DNA from: Rubrivivax albus
GTDB taxonomy: Bacteria > Pseudomonadota > Gammaproteobacteria > Burkholderiales > Burkholderiaceae_C
NCBI RefSeq assembly: GCF_004016515.1
Contig: NZ_SACT01000002.1
Span: 682,001-746,000 of the forward strand
Length of the DNA stretch: 64,000 nucleotides
Direction of reading: 5' to 3'
The notes beneath the pieces are model-generated. The model ran no database searches, had not been told where the DNA came from, and saw only the letters and a program-made list of their open reading frames with translations. The translations under genes were made by a program, and so were the position numbers. Each line of letters starts with the position of its first letter. The first letter of the stretch is position 1. Below are positions 41,411 through 53,364 of the stretch, piece by piece.

Positions 41411-42333
41411 CGGGCGGTCTCCTGCGGTGAGCCGGCCGACGCCGCGGCCGAGGCGGCAGGTGCGGCGGCGGTGGCCCCCTCGAGCGGATCGATCACCAGC
41501 ACGTGGCGCACGCCATCGCCGGGCGCGGCAGGCGCCAGAAGCACGCGCGCGAAGCCGCCTTCGGCGCGCCGCTCGACACGGCGCACCGTGGCCACGGCCA
41601 GCCCGGACGGGTAGATGCCGTCCAGGCCACTGGTCTGCAGCCGGTCGCCTTCGGCGATGTCGACGTTGGCAGCGACGAAGCGGAGTTCCATCGTCGCGTC
41701 GCCTTCGCCACGGACACCCCCGAAGGCGGCCGCGCGCTGGCCGGTGCGCAGGTTGAGCACCGGGATCGCGGCGTCGCGGTCCGACAGCAACGTGACCTCG
41801 GCCGACAGCGGGTACAGCCGCGTCACCTGGCCCAGCACGCCGTCCGGCGAGATCACGGCCGAGCCGGGGCGCAGGCCCTGGGCCTGGCCACGGTCGATGA
41901 CCAGCTTGCGGCTGTACGGGTCGGGCGACTCGAACAGGACCTCCGCCGCGCGCTGCCGCGGCACGCGCGCCGGTGCCAGTGCCAGCAGTTCCCGCAGGGC
42001 CTGGTTCTCGCGCGCCAGCTCGTCGGCACGCGCGGCCTGCTGTGACAGCAAGGCCTGTGCCCGCCTGGCCTCGGCCGCCTCGGCCTGGGCCTGCTGCAGG
42101 CCCTGCAGGTAGCCGCCGCCGCCACGCATCAGCTCCACCGGGACCATCAGCGCACGCTGCAAGGGCAGGAGTGCTGTGGCGACGGCCGTGCGCAGCGGCG
42201 CAACGACGGTGAAGCGGGCGTCGGCCACCATCAGGAACAGCGCCAGCGCGGCGCAGACCGCCAGCTTGGTGACGGCCGACGGGCCCTGGCGGAAGAAGGG
42301 CGGCGGCGTGCGGTCCAGGGTGCCCAGGGGCAC
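41407..42333 (-). CDS. mreC: Rod-shape determining protein MreC
   Basis: A 308-residue bitopic protein linking cytoplasmic MreB to periplasmic PBP2. After a short cytoplasmic part, one helix (about residues 22-42) leads to a coiled coil (LQGLQQAQAEAAEARRAQALLSQQ region) and two beta domains. GTG at 42333, 12 bp after mreB. The C-terminus has an Ala-rich tail that is probably disordered. Confidence 0.95.
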   Translation of the reverse strand: MPLGTLDRTPPPFFRQGPSAVTKLAVCAALALFLMVADARFTVVAPLRTAVATALLPLQRALMVPVELMRGGGGYLQGLQQAQAEAAEARRAQALLSQQAARADELARENQALRELLALAPARVPRQRAAEVLFESPDPYSRKLVIDRGQAQGLRPGSAVISPDGVLGQVTRLYPLSAEVTLLSDRDAAIPVLNLRTGQRAAAFGGVRGEGDATMELRFVAANVDIAEGDRLQTSGLDGIYPSGLAVATVRRVERRAEGGFARVLLAPAAPGDGVRHVLVIDPLEGATAAAPAASAAASAGSPQETAR

Positions 42334-42345
42334 GGCGCGGGCGCC

Positions 42346-43473
<1,128 letters not shown>

Positions 43474-43612
43474 CTAGCGAACAAACGCGGTTGGCCCGAG
43501 GCTTTCAGGTAACCGGGGATAATACTGCATCGCCCCTCGCAAACGCCCGCATCGTGCGCGTTTTCGCGGGTTTTCCGCTTCCGGCACAGCCCCCCAGACC
43601 GCCCACCGAACC

Positions 43613-43908
43613 ATGGCCCTGACCCCCGAGGACGTGAGCCGCATCGCCAGCCTGGCGCGGCTGGACCTCTCGCCCGCCGAACAGGCGGCGATGCTGACCC
43701 AGCTCGGCGGCTTCTTCCGCATCGTCGAGCAGATGAGCGCCGTCGACACCAGCGGCGTGGAGCCCCTGTACACACCGCTGTCGGCCGTGCAGCAGGTGGC
43801 GCTGCGCCTGCGCGACGACGCGGTCACGGAAGCCAACGAGCGCGATGTCAACCAGCAGAGCGCCCCGGCCGTCGAGGACGGGCTGTTCCTGGTGCCGAAG
43901 GTGATCGA

Positions 43909-43912
<4 letters not shown>
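43613..43912 (+). CDS. gatC: Aspartyl/glutamyl-tRNA amidotransferase subunit C
   Basis: A 99-residue subunit that ties GatA to GatB in the complex correcting Glu-tRNA(Gln) or Asp-tRNA(Asn). The start [19 protein letters not shown] and the [20 protein letters not shown] end are characteristic. It overlaps gatA by four bases. A GATAAT -10-like element occurs at 43518-43523, about 90 bp upstream. Confidence 0.98.
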
Positions 43913-45389
<1,477 letters not shown>

Positions 45390-45393
<4 letters not shown>

Positions 45394-46841
45394 GCACTGC
45401 CCCCCTCGTCCGCGGCTACGAAGTCGTGATCGGCTTCGAGACCCATGCCCAGCTGTCCACCGCCAGCAAGATCTTCAGCGGCGCCAGCACGGCCTTCGGC
45501 GCCGAGCCCAACACCCAGGCCTGCGCGGTGGACTTGGCCCTGCCCGGCACGCTGCCGGTGCTCAACCGCGGTGCGGTTGAGCGGGCCATCCGCTTCGGGC
45601 TGGCGGTGGGCGCGAAGATCGCACCGCTGTCGATCTTCGCGCGCAAGAACTACTTCTACCCCGACCTGCCCAAGGGCTACCAGATCAGCCAGTACGAGAT
45701 CCCGGTGGTGCAGGGGGGCAGCGTCGGCTACCTGCTGGATGGCCAGGAGCGCAGCGTGCGCCTGGTGCGCGCGCATCTGGAAGAGGATGCCGGCAAGAGC
45801 CTGCACGAGGACTACCACGGGCAAAGCGGCATCGACCTCAACCGCGCTGGCACGCCGCTGCTGGAGATCGTGACCGAGCCCGACCTGCGCAGCAGCGCCG
45901 AGGCCGTGGAATACGCCAAGGCGCTGCATCGCCTCGTGGTGTGGCTGGGCATCTGCGACGGCAACATGCAGGAAGGCAGCTTCCGCTGCGATGCCAACGT
46001 CTCGGTGCGCCGCCCCGGCGCGCCGCTGGGCACGCGGCGCGAGATCAAGAACCTCAACAGCTTCCGCTTCCTGCAGCAGGCGATCGATTTCGAGGTCCAG
46101 TGGCAGATCGACAGCCTGGAGGACGACCTGCCGATCCACCAGGCCACCGTGCTGTTCGACCCCGACACCGGCGAGACGCGGGCCATGCGCAGCAAGGAAG
46201 ACGCGCAGGACTACCGCTACTTCCCCGACCCGGACCTGCCGCCGCTGGTGATTGCGCCCGAGTGGGTGGAGCGCGCGCGCGCGGAGATGCCGGAACTGCC
46301 GGGCGCGATGGCGGCGCGCTTCCAGCAGGCCGACGGCCTGCCGGCCTACGACGCGGCCATGATGACGCAGAGCCTCGCCTTCGCGCGCTACTACGAGGCC
46401 GCGCGTGACGCGGGAGCGCCGGCGAAGATGGTGGCCAACTGGCTGATGGGCGAGATCAGCAAGCGCCTGAACGCGACCGACGCCGGCATCGAGGCCTGCC
46501 CGGTGTCGCCGGCGCTGCTGGCGGCGCTGCTGCAACGGGTGCAGGACGGCACGGTCTCGCACAACGCGGCACGCCAGGTCTTCGAGTCACTGTGGTCGGG
46601 CGAGGCCGACGACGTCGATGCGGTGATCGCCACCAAGGGCCTCAAGCAGATGAACGACACCGGCGCCCTGGAGGCCATCGCCGCCGAGGTGCTGGCGAAG
46701 AACCCGAAGTCGGTGGAGGAGTTCCGCGCCGGCAAGGACAAGGCCTTCAACGCGCTGGTGGGCCAGGTGATGAAGGCCACGCAGGGCAAGGCCAACCCGG
46801 GCCAGGCCAGCGAGATCCTGCGCAAGCTGCTGGCGGGCTGA
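45390..46841 (+). CDS. gatB: Aspartyl/glutamyl-tRNA amidotransferase subunit B
   Basis: The kinase and tRNA-binding subunit, 483 residues. [19 protein letters not shown], the [13 protein letters not shown] segment, and the metal-site region ending in [16 protein letters not shown] are typical. The C-terminal YqeY-like tail ends [16 protein letters not shown] 45390 overlaps the gatA stop. The longer open frame starting in gatA is a shadow. Confidence 0.98.
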
Positions 46842-46868
46842 TCGCCGGACCAGGCCTGCCGGGGCGAA

Positions 46869-47594
46869 CTATTCCCGGGGGCGGCCGCCGCGGCCCGGTG
46901 CGACCGCCACGCTACCGATCGACCCCGCCGGCGCGCCGGCCCACAGCTTCTGGAGGTGGGCCAGTTCGGCGTCGTAGAGCCGGTTGATGCGCTCGACCTC
47001 GGCTTCCTGGGTGTGCATCGCCGAGCGTTGTGCCGCCACGGCGGCATCGTTGGCGTCCAGTTGCGCCTTCAGCGCGGCCGGCAATGGCTTGCCGACATAG
47101 AACTCGGCTTCGTCGAGCAGCGGCTTGCGGTCCAGGCTCAACGCCTCCAGCCGCAGTTCGGACGCCCGGATGGCCAGCCGCACCGTGTCCAGCGCCGCGT
47201 GGCGCGCCTTGTCGTGCGCCGCCTGGTCGGGGAACCGGTTCATCAGGTTGCGGTCGCGGCGCACCGCGTCGGCCTGCGCGGCACGGGCCTCGGCGGCGGC
47301 ACGTTCGCGCGCTTCCTTGGCGGCGCGTTCCTCGGCGGTCAGGGTCGGCGGCAGCACGCCCTTGAGCGACCCGTCTCGGTTGAGGATGCGCTGTTCCTTG
47401 TGCGTGCAGGCTGGAATCGGGCGGTCGGAGGTCAGGCGCCGCCCCTGGTCGTCGATGCAGGTGTAGATGCCGGGGCCGGCGGCCGAAGCCGGCGGCGTGC
47501 GCTGCGCCAGCGCCGGCAGGGCCAGCGCGCCCGCGGCCGCCAGCACGAGGCAGCGGGCGGCGGGGGCGGCAACGGGACGGCGGCGGGGGCTCAT
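46869..47594 (-). CDS. Exported DUF4124-type protein with coiled coil
   Basis: A 241-residue protein with a signal peptide (residues 1-31, ending ALAQ). The segment GIYTCIDDQGRRLTSDRPIPACTHKEQRI matches the DUF4124 pattern, in which two Cys frame a small beta domain. An Ala/Arg/Glu-rich region (about residues 85-135) and a second helix near residue 200 suggest coiled coils. Function is unknown. ATG 47594. It ends 27 bp after gatB on the other strand. Confidence 0.82.
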   Translation of the reverse strand: MSPRRRPVAAPAARCLVLAAAGALALPALAQRTPPASAAGPGIYTCIDDQGRRLTSDRPIPACTHKEQRILNRDGSLKGVLPPTLTAEERAAKEARERAAAEARAAQADAVRRDRNLMNRFPDQAAHDKARHAALDTVRLAIRASELRLEALSLDRKPLLDEAEFYVGKPLPAALKAQLDANDAAVAAQRSAMHTQEAEVERINRLYDAELAHLQKLWAGAPAGSIGSVAVAPGRGGRPRE

Positions 47595-47631
47595 GGGCAA
47601 GGCTGGGCAGACTCCGGCAGCGGGCGATGGT

Positions 47632-48330
47632 TCACGCGGCCTGCGCACCGTATCGGCTGCGGTAGGCCTGCACGGGCGCCAATGCCGCCTGCAAGGCCGG
47701 ATCCTGCCCGGATTGCAGATACTGAAGCAGGTCATCAAGGGTGGCAATCGCCGCCACTTCCAGCTTCAGCCGATTGCGGACATCCTGCACGGCCGACCAC
47801 GGCACGTCGCTGCCGTTCTCGGTGGCCATCTCCTGGCGGTCGAGCGCGATGGCCACGCCACAGGGGGTGCCCCCGGCGGCGGTGATCATCGCGATCGACT
47901 CGCGCACCGAGGTGCCGGCGGAGATCACGTCGTCGATGATCAGCACGCGCCCGGCGACCTTGGCGCCGACCAGCGTGCCGCCCTCGCCGTGGTCCTTGGC
48001 TTCCTTGCGGTTGTAGGCGAAGGGCACGTTGCGGCCCAGCCGCGCCAGCTCGATGGCCACCGCCGCGGCCAGCGTGATGCCCTTGTAGGCCGGGCCGAAC
48101 AGCATGTCGAAGGCGATGCCCGAGGCCAGCAGGCGGCGTGCATAGAATTCCGCGAGGCGGCCCAGCTTGGCGCCGTCGTCGAACAGGCCGGCGTTAAAGA
48201 AATACGGCGAGAGCCGCCCGGCCTTGGTCTTGAATTCGCCGAAGCGCAGCACCTGCGCGTCCACCGCGAAACGCACGAATTCCTGGGCCAGGGGATCGAC
48301 CCCGTGGGCGGGGTTCTGTGTGCTTGTCAT
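47632..48330 (-). CDS. pyrE: Orotate phosphoribosyltransferase
   Basis: Joins orotate to PRPP in pyrimidine synthesis; 232 residues. The PRPP-binding motif is RVLIIDDVISAGTSVRESI near residue 130, and the substrate loop is FAYNRKEAKDHGEGG near 108. The ATG at 48330 overlaps by two bases an in-frame ATG on the other strand that belongs to the xth region, so no spacer separates the two genes. The promoter must therefore lie inside xth. Confidence 0.97.
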   Translation of the reverse strand: MTSTQNPAHGVDPLAQEFVRFAVDAQVLRFGEFKTKAGRLSPYFFNAGLFDDGAKLGRLAEFYARRLLASGIAFDMLFGPAYKGITLAAAVAIELARLGRNVPFAYNRKEAKDHGEGGTLVGAKVAGRVLIIDDVISAGTSVRESIAMITAAGGTPCGVAIALDRQEMATENGSDVPWSAVQDVRNRLKLEVAAIATLDDLLQYLQSGQDPALQAALAPVQAYRSRYGAQAA

Positions 48331-48340
48331 GGAGGTTCCC

Positions 48341-49144
48341 TTGTTCCGTCTGGTCACCCTCAACCTCAACGGCATCCGGTCGGCGGCCGACAAGGGCTTC
48401 GTCGAATGGGCGGCGCAAACGGGCGCCGATTGTATGGGCGTGCAGGAAATCAAGGCCCAGGCAGACGTGGTGGGTGAGCGCTTCACCAAGGTGGGCGACC
48501 TCGATGGCCACTTCCACTACGCCGAGAAGAAAGGTTACTCCGGCGTGGGCCTGTACAGCCGCAAGGCGCCCAGCGACGTGATCATCGGGTTCGACGGCGG
48601 CGAGTTCGACGGCGAGGGCCGCTACGTGGAGACGCGCTACGACACGGCGCGCCGCAAGCTCAGCGTGATCAGCTGCTACTTCCCCAGCGGCTCCAGCGGC
48701 GAGGACCGGCAGGCGGCCAAGTACCGCTTCCTGGACCTGATCTACCCGCACCTGCTGGCGCTGAAGGCCGAACGCGAGTTCATCCTCGTGGGCGACATCA
48801 ACATCGCCCACCAGGCGCAGGACCTGAAGAACTGGCGCAGCAACCAGAAGAACTCCGGCTTCCTGCCTGAGGAGCGGGCCTGGATGACGAAGCTGCTGGG
48901 TACCGAGCCGGGGCACGCGGGGCTGGTGGACGTCTACCGCCGCCTGCATCCCGACACCACCGAGGCCTGCTACACGTGGTGGAGCAACCGCGGCCAAGCC
49001 TATGCCAACAACGTGGGCTGGCGGCTGGACTACCACCTGGCCACGCCGAAGCTGGCGGCCACGGCCCGCAGCGCCGCGATCTACAAGGACCGCAAGTTCA
49101 GCGACCACGCGCCGCTGACCATCGACTACGACTTCAAGCTCTGA
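48341..49144 (+). CDS. xth: Exodeoxyribonuclease III / AP endonuclease
   Basis: A 267-residue base-excision repair nuclease. Motifs are LVTLNLNGIRSA, the metal Glu in GVQEIKAQ, the GDINIAH segment, WRLDYHLAT and the catalytic His in FSDHAPLTIDY. TTG 48341 is chosen as start because GGAGG (48331-48335) lies five bases upstream; an in-frame ATG at 48329 would give 271 residues but lacks a ribosome site. Divergent from pyrE with essentially no gap. Confidence 0.95.
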   Translation: MFRLVTLNLNGIRSAADKGFVEWAAQTGADCMGVQEIKAQADVVGERFTKVGDLDGHFHYAEKKGYSGVGLYSRKAPSDVIIGFDGGEFDGEGRYVETRYDTARRKLSVISCYFPSGSSGEDRQAAKYRFLDLIYPHLLALKAEREFILVGDINIAHQAQDLKNWRSNQKNSGFLPEERAWMTKLLGTEPGHAGLVDVYRRLHPDTTEACYTWWSNRGQAYANNVGWRLDYHLATPKLAATARSAAIYKDRKFSDHAPLTIDYDFKL

Positions 49145-49283
49145 GCCGGCGAGCGGCCGCCGCTGCCGTGGACTCGGCAGGTGGCTGGCGATGCCGCTCA
49201 ACCTTGCAGGCCGCGCTCGCGCAAGCATGCGCTCGCCCCTTTGTCGGCGGCCACCCCCCACGCCGCCGGGCCGGCCGTCCGGT

Positions 49284-49523
49284 TCAGGCCACCTGCACCA
49301 CCCGTTCGCGGATCAGCGCCCGGCCCTTGCGCAGCGCGTAGGACATGGCGTCGTCCGCGGTGGCCCAGCGGTGCCCGCAGGACAGGCGGTCATCGCTGAA
49401 GATCTCGCGGCCGCCGTGGCGCGGCTGCACCACGAGCGCGGCGGTGTAGCCGTCGCCGATCGGTGATTCCAGCGCGCCCACGTAGATCCGGTAGGCGCCC
49501 TCGGTGAGTTCCTGGAAGTGCAC
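49284..49523 (-). CDS. Small hypothetical protein
   Basis: A 79-residue protein starting at GTG 49523, supported by AGGAG six bases before it. The sequence HFQELTEGAYRIYVGALESP looks like a beta-rich fold; a helix near the end (DDAMSYALRKGRALIRE) follows. No membrane segment or known motif is seen. It sits alone between xth and the tricorn protease gene. Function unknown; coding status is supported by the ribosome site and codon-like composition. Confidence 0.65.
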   Translation of the reverse strand: MHFQELTEGAYRIYVGALESPIGDGYTAALVVQPRHGGREIFSDDRLSCGHRWATADDAMSYALRKGRALIRERVVQVA

Positions 49524-49709
49524 GGGGTTCTCCTTGGGTTCGGACGAGCGCCAGACGCAACAGCCTGACGCGCGCATCGTGCACCCACGCGCCCGCGATG
49601 ACCATCCACCGCAAGGTGGCCCCCCGACGGGGGACGCACGGTGCCCATGCCGTGATGCCCCCGGGCGTAAGCTCGCAGGGTTGCATTGCCCCGCCGAGAG
49701 TCGCCCCAG

Positions 49710-52700
49710 ATGTTGTCCCCGTACCTGCGCATGCCCACGATCGCCGGCGATCGGCTGGCCTTCGTCTGCGACGACGACCTGTGGACCGCCACCATGGGCG
49801 GCGGCGCGGCGCGGCGCGTCAGCAGCGGGCGGGGCGAGCCGGCCTGGCCCAGCCTGTCACCCTGCGGGCAGTGGCTGGCCTACACCGGCCGCGACGAACG
49901 GCATGCCGAGGTCTTCGTGATGCCCGCCGCGGGCGGGCCGGCGCGCCGGCTGACCTGGTTCGGCGCCGACACCCAGGTGCGCGGCTGGTTGCCCGATGGC
50001 CGCATCCTGTGCATCAGCACCGCCGGCCAGGCCTTCGTGCGCAACCACCAGGCCTGGGCCATCGACGTCGATGGCGGCGGGCCGGTGCCGTTGCAGCTGG
50101 GTCAGGTCAACCACCTGGCCCATGGTCCAGGTGGCGAACGCGTGATCGGCCGCAACACCGCCGACCCGGCACGCTGGAAGCGCTACCGCGGCGGCACCGC
50201 CGGACGGCTGTGGGTCGATGCCACCGGCGATGGCGAGTTCAGGCCGCTGGCCCTGCCGGGCAACGTGACCTGCCCGATGTGGATTGGCCAGCGCCTGTGG
50301 TTCCTGGGCGACCACGAAGGCGTGGGCAACCTCTACAGCTGCACGCCGCAGGGCGAGGATCTGCAGCGCCACACCGACCACGCCGAGCACTACGCCCGCC
50401 ACGCGGCCACCGATGGCCGCCGCATCGTCTACCAGTGCGCCGCCGAGTTGTGGCTTTTCGACCCGGCCAGCGGTGCCACGCGGGCCCTGCCGCTGGACGT
50501 GCCGGCCGCACGCGCGCAGACCGCGCCGCGCGCGGTCGACGCCGCGGCCCACGTCGGCGCCGCGCACCTGCACCCGCAGGGCCATTCGGTGGCGCTCGAG
50601 GTGCGTGGCAAGCTGGTCAGCTTCGGCCTCTGGGAGGGGGCAGTGCGCCAGCATGGCCCGGCCGACGGCGTACGCCACCGCCATGGCCAGTGGCTGGCCG
50701 ACAGCCGCACGCTGGTGGTAGTGGCCGACGGCGGTGCCGACGGCGAGGAGTGCGTGGCCCTTCACCGCCCGGACGGCCACAGTGTGCTGCCCTGGCCGGC
50801 CGCATCGCTGGGGCGCGTGGTGGAGATGGCCGCGGCCCCGCGCGGCGATCACGTGGCCCTGGCCAACCACCGAAACCAGCTCTGGGTCGGCGACACCGGC
50901 AGCGGCGAGCTGAAGCTGGCCGACCACAGCGACGCCGGCCGCATCGACGACCTGGCCTGGTCGCCCTGCGGCGGCTGGCTGGCCTATGCCTGCTGGACCA
51001 GCGGCCGCCACCGTGCCGTCCGGCTGCTGGAGCTCGCCACCGGCCGGATCACGCCCGTCACGTCGCCGGAGTTCCACGATTGGAGCCCCGCCTTCGACCC
51101 CGAAGGTCGCTGCCTGTACTTCCTGTCCAACCGCACCTTCGACCCGGTCTACGACAGCCTGCAGTTCGAGCTCAGCTTTCCCCGTGGCGCGCGCCCGTAT
51201 GCGGTGCTGCTGCGCGCCGATGCCGCGTCGCCGTTCGAGCCGGCATTGCGCGGGCTGGCCAAGGCCGAACCCGACAAGCCTGCGGCCGCATCCAGTGGCC
51301 TGACCCGCATCGACCTCGACGGCCTGGCGCAGCGTGTGCTGCCGTTCCCGGTGCCCGAAGGCCGCTTTGGCCACATCGCCGGGGCGGCCGGCGGCCGCGT
51401 GCTGTGGACGCGGCTGCCGATCGCCGGCGCCCACGGCCGCGGCGGCCACAAGGAAGGGCCGGGCACGCTCGAGCGCTACGACTTCGCCGCCGGTGAGGCC
51501 AAGACGCTGTGCGAGGGGGTCGACGCCTTCGTCGTCGCCGCCGACGCGACGACCGTGCTGCTGCGCATGGGCCAGCGCATGGGCCAGCGCCTGCGCGTGA
51601 TCGCCGCCGACGCCGACCCGAAGGACAGACCCGACGACGACAAGCCGTCGCGCCGCAGCGGCTGGCTGGACCTCGGCCGGGTGCGCCTGATGCTCGACCC
51701 ACCCGCCGAGTGGCGACAGATGCTGCGCGAGGTCTGGCGGCTGCAGCGCGACCAGTTCTGGGTCGAGGACATGTCCGGCATCGACTGGAACGCCGTCTGG
51801 CAGCGTTATGCGCCCCTGCTGCCCAAGGTCTGCACGCGCGCCGACCTGTCGGACCTGATCTGGGAGCTGCAGGGCGAGCTCGGCACCTCGCACGCCTACG
51901 AGATGGGCGGCGACCACCGCCAGCCGCCGGACCTGGCGCTGGGCCAGTTGGCCGCCGACCTGGCCTGGGACGGCCAGGGCTGGGCGATCACGGCGCTGGC
52001 CGAAGGCGACGCCTGGGACCCGGAGGCCACGTCACCCCTGGCGCTGGCCGGCGTGCAGGCGCGCATAGGCGAGCGCATCGTGGCCGTCAACGGTCAGACG
52101 CTGGCGGCCGACCGGCCGCCGCAGGCGCTGCTGCGCCGGCAGGCCGGCGCCAAGGTGGCGCTCACGCTGGCTGGCGAACGAGGCACGCGCGAGGTGCTGG
52201 TGCAGCCGCTGGCCGACGAAACCCCTGCCCGCTACCGCGCCTGGGTGGAGGCACGGCGCGCCTGGGTGCACCAGCACAGCGGCGACCGCGTGGGCTACCT
52301 GCACCTGCCGGACATGATGTCCGCCGGCTTCGCCGAGTTCCACCGCTACTTCCGCACCGAGTGCGACCGTGATGGCCTGATCGTCGACGTGCGCTACAAC
52401 CGCGGCGGCCACGTCTCCGAGCTGCTGCTGGAGAAGCTGGCGCGCCGTCGGCTCGGCTACGTGATGGCGCGCTGGCAGCGGCCTGCGCCCTACCCCGACG
52501 AGTCGCGCGCCGGCCCGGTGGTGGCGCTGACCAACGAACACGCCGGCAGTGACGGCGACATCTTCAGCCACGGCTTCAAGCTGCTGAAGCTGGGTACCCT
52601 GGTGGGCACGCGCACGTGGGGCGGCGTCATCGGCATCTGGCCACGGCACACGCTGGCCGACGGCAGCACGACCACGCAGCCCGAGTTCTCGTTCTGGTTC

Positions 52701-52919
52701 GAGGACGTGGGCTGGGGTGTGGAGAACCACGGCACCGACCCGCAGGTGGCCGTGGACAACGCGCCGCAGGACGCCGCCGCCGGCCGCGACCGGCAGCTGG
52801 AGACGGCGCTGGACACCGTGCTGGCGGCCATCGAGCGCGACGGCGTCAGCCGCCCGGCCTTCACGCCGCGGCCGGTGCTGGCACCGCCGCCGCTGCCGCC
52901 GCGAACTGCCGCGTCGTGA
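49710..52919 (+). CDS. Tricorn-type S41 protease
   Basis: A 1069-residue homologue of the archaeal tricorn peptidase. Two beta-propellers fill the first two-thirds (repeated FDPEGRCLYFLS-type blades). The C1 domain has the Ser-His dyad in GELGTSHAYEMGGDHR near residue 735, a PDZ domain follows, and the C2 domain has the nucleophile in EHAGSDGDIFSHGF near 950 and GTRTWGGVIGI. It should degrade peptides released by Lon/ClpP/HslUV. No export signal is visible. ATG 49710 is chosen over 49686. It stands alone on the plus strand. Confidence 0.93.
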   Translation: MLSPYLRMPTIAGDRLAFVCDDDLWTATMGGGAARRVSSGRGEPAWPSLSPCGQWLAYTGRDERHAEVFVMPAAGGPARRLTWFGADTQVRGWLPDGRILCISTAGQAFVRNHQAWAIDVDGGGPVPLQLGQVNHLAHGPGGERVIGRNTADPARWKRYRGGTAGRLWVDATGDGEFRPLALPGNVTCPMWIGQRLWFLGDHEGVGNLYSCTPQGEDLQRHTDHAEHYARHAATDGRRIVYQCAAELWLFDPASGATRALPLDVPAARAQTAPRAVDAAAHVGAAHLHPQGHSVALEVRGKLVSFGLWEGAVRQHGPADGVRHRHGQWLADSRTLVVVADGGADGEECVALHRPDGHSVLPWPAASLGRVVEMAAAPRGDHVALANHRNQLWVGDTGSGELKLADHSDAGRIDDLAWSPCGGWLAYACWTSGRHRAVRLLELATGRITPVTSPEFHDWSPAFDPEGRCLYFLSNRTFDPVYDSLQFELSFPRGARPYAVLLRADAASPFEPALRGLAKAEPDKPAAASSGLTRIDLDGLAQRVLPFPVPEGRFGHIAGAAGGRVLWTRLPIAGAHGRGGHKEGPGTLERYDFAAGEAKTLCEGVDAFVVAADATTVLLRMGQRMGQRLRVIAADADPKDRPDDDKPSRRSGWLDLGRVRLMLDPPAEWRQMLREVWRLQRDQFWVEDMSGIDWNAVWQRYAPLLPKVCTRADLSDLIWELQGELGTSHAYEMGGDHRQPPDLALGQLAADLAWDGQGWAITALAEGDAWDPEATSPLALAGVQARIGERIVAVNGQTLAADRPPQALLRRQAGAKVALTLAGERGTREVLVQPLADETPARYRAWVEARRAWVHQHSGDRVGYLHLPDMMSAGFAEFHRYFRTECDRDGLIVDVRYNRGGHVSELLLEKLARRRLGYVMARWQRPAPYPDESRAGPVVALTNEHAGSDGDIFSHGFKLLKLGTLVGTRTWGGVIGIWPRHTLADGSTTTQPEFSFWFEDVGWGVENHGTDPQVAVDNAPQDAAAGRDRQLETALDTVLAAIERDGVSRPAFTPRPVLAPPPLPPRTAAS

Positions 52920-52922
52920 CGC

Positions 52923-53237
52923 TCAGCGCCCGGGCGGGGCGCTGAACAGCTTGGCGGCCCGGCCCTTGAGCTCCAGCAGTTCGCTGGGCGTCACCGAGTA
53001 GCGGCCAGTGACCGCGTTGACCTCGACGCGGAACTCCACTTCCTTGCTGCCGTTGGACAGGATGCCGCAGCTGAACTCGTAGTCCTCGCGTTCGGCGGGC
53101 AGGCCCTCGGTGGCCACGTCGTAGTCCTGGTGCTTGACGTCGTAGATGTCGCCACTGGCGAGGTCGAGCACGCCGGTGGCCCGCACTTCGTCGTCGCTGA
53201 ACTCGTCGACGATGGTGATGGGCAGTTTCAGGTCCAT
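52923..53237 (-). CDS. Small hypothetical acidic protein
   Basis: A 104-residue cytoplasmic protein, acidic and mainly beta by appearance (MDLKLPITIVDEFSDDEVRA; YDVKHQDYDVATEG; SNGSKEVEFRVEV). No known domain is recognised. ATG 53237. Convergent with the tricorn gene (three bases apart) and divergent from the glycine-rich lipoprotein gene. Similar small proteins are annotated as hypothetical in related Burkholderiales as far as I recall; this is not verified. Confidence 0.75.
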   Translation of the reverse strand: MDLKLPITIVDEFSDDEVRATGVLDLASGDIYDVKHQDYDVATEGLPAEREDYEFSCGILSNGSKEVEFRVEVNAVTGRYSVTPSELLELKGRAAKLFSAPPGR

Positions 53238-53272
53238 GGCGAGGTCGTTGGAGAGGGCCTGTCATTGTAGGC

Positions 53273-53289
53273 ACCCCCGATTCGGGGGT
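53273..53289. promoter_or_regulatory. Small inverted repeat in divergent promoter region
   Basis: ACCCCCG-ATT-CGGGGGT (53273-53289) is a perfect 7-bp inverted repeat in the 127-bp space between two divergent genes. Since neither gene ends here it is not a terminator; it may be an operator or an RNA hairpin. Nothing else is recognised in this space. Confidence 0.35.
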
Positions 53290-53364
53290 CGGGGAATCGC
53301 CCGCCCATTTCTGCTTCAACCCTCGTGGGCCGTCGATGCCCGCGTCAACCCAGGAGCAGCAACG

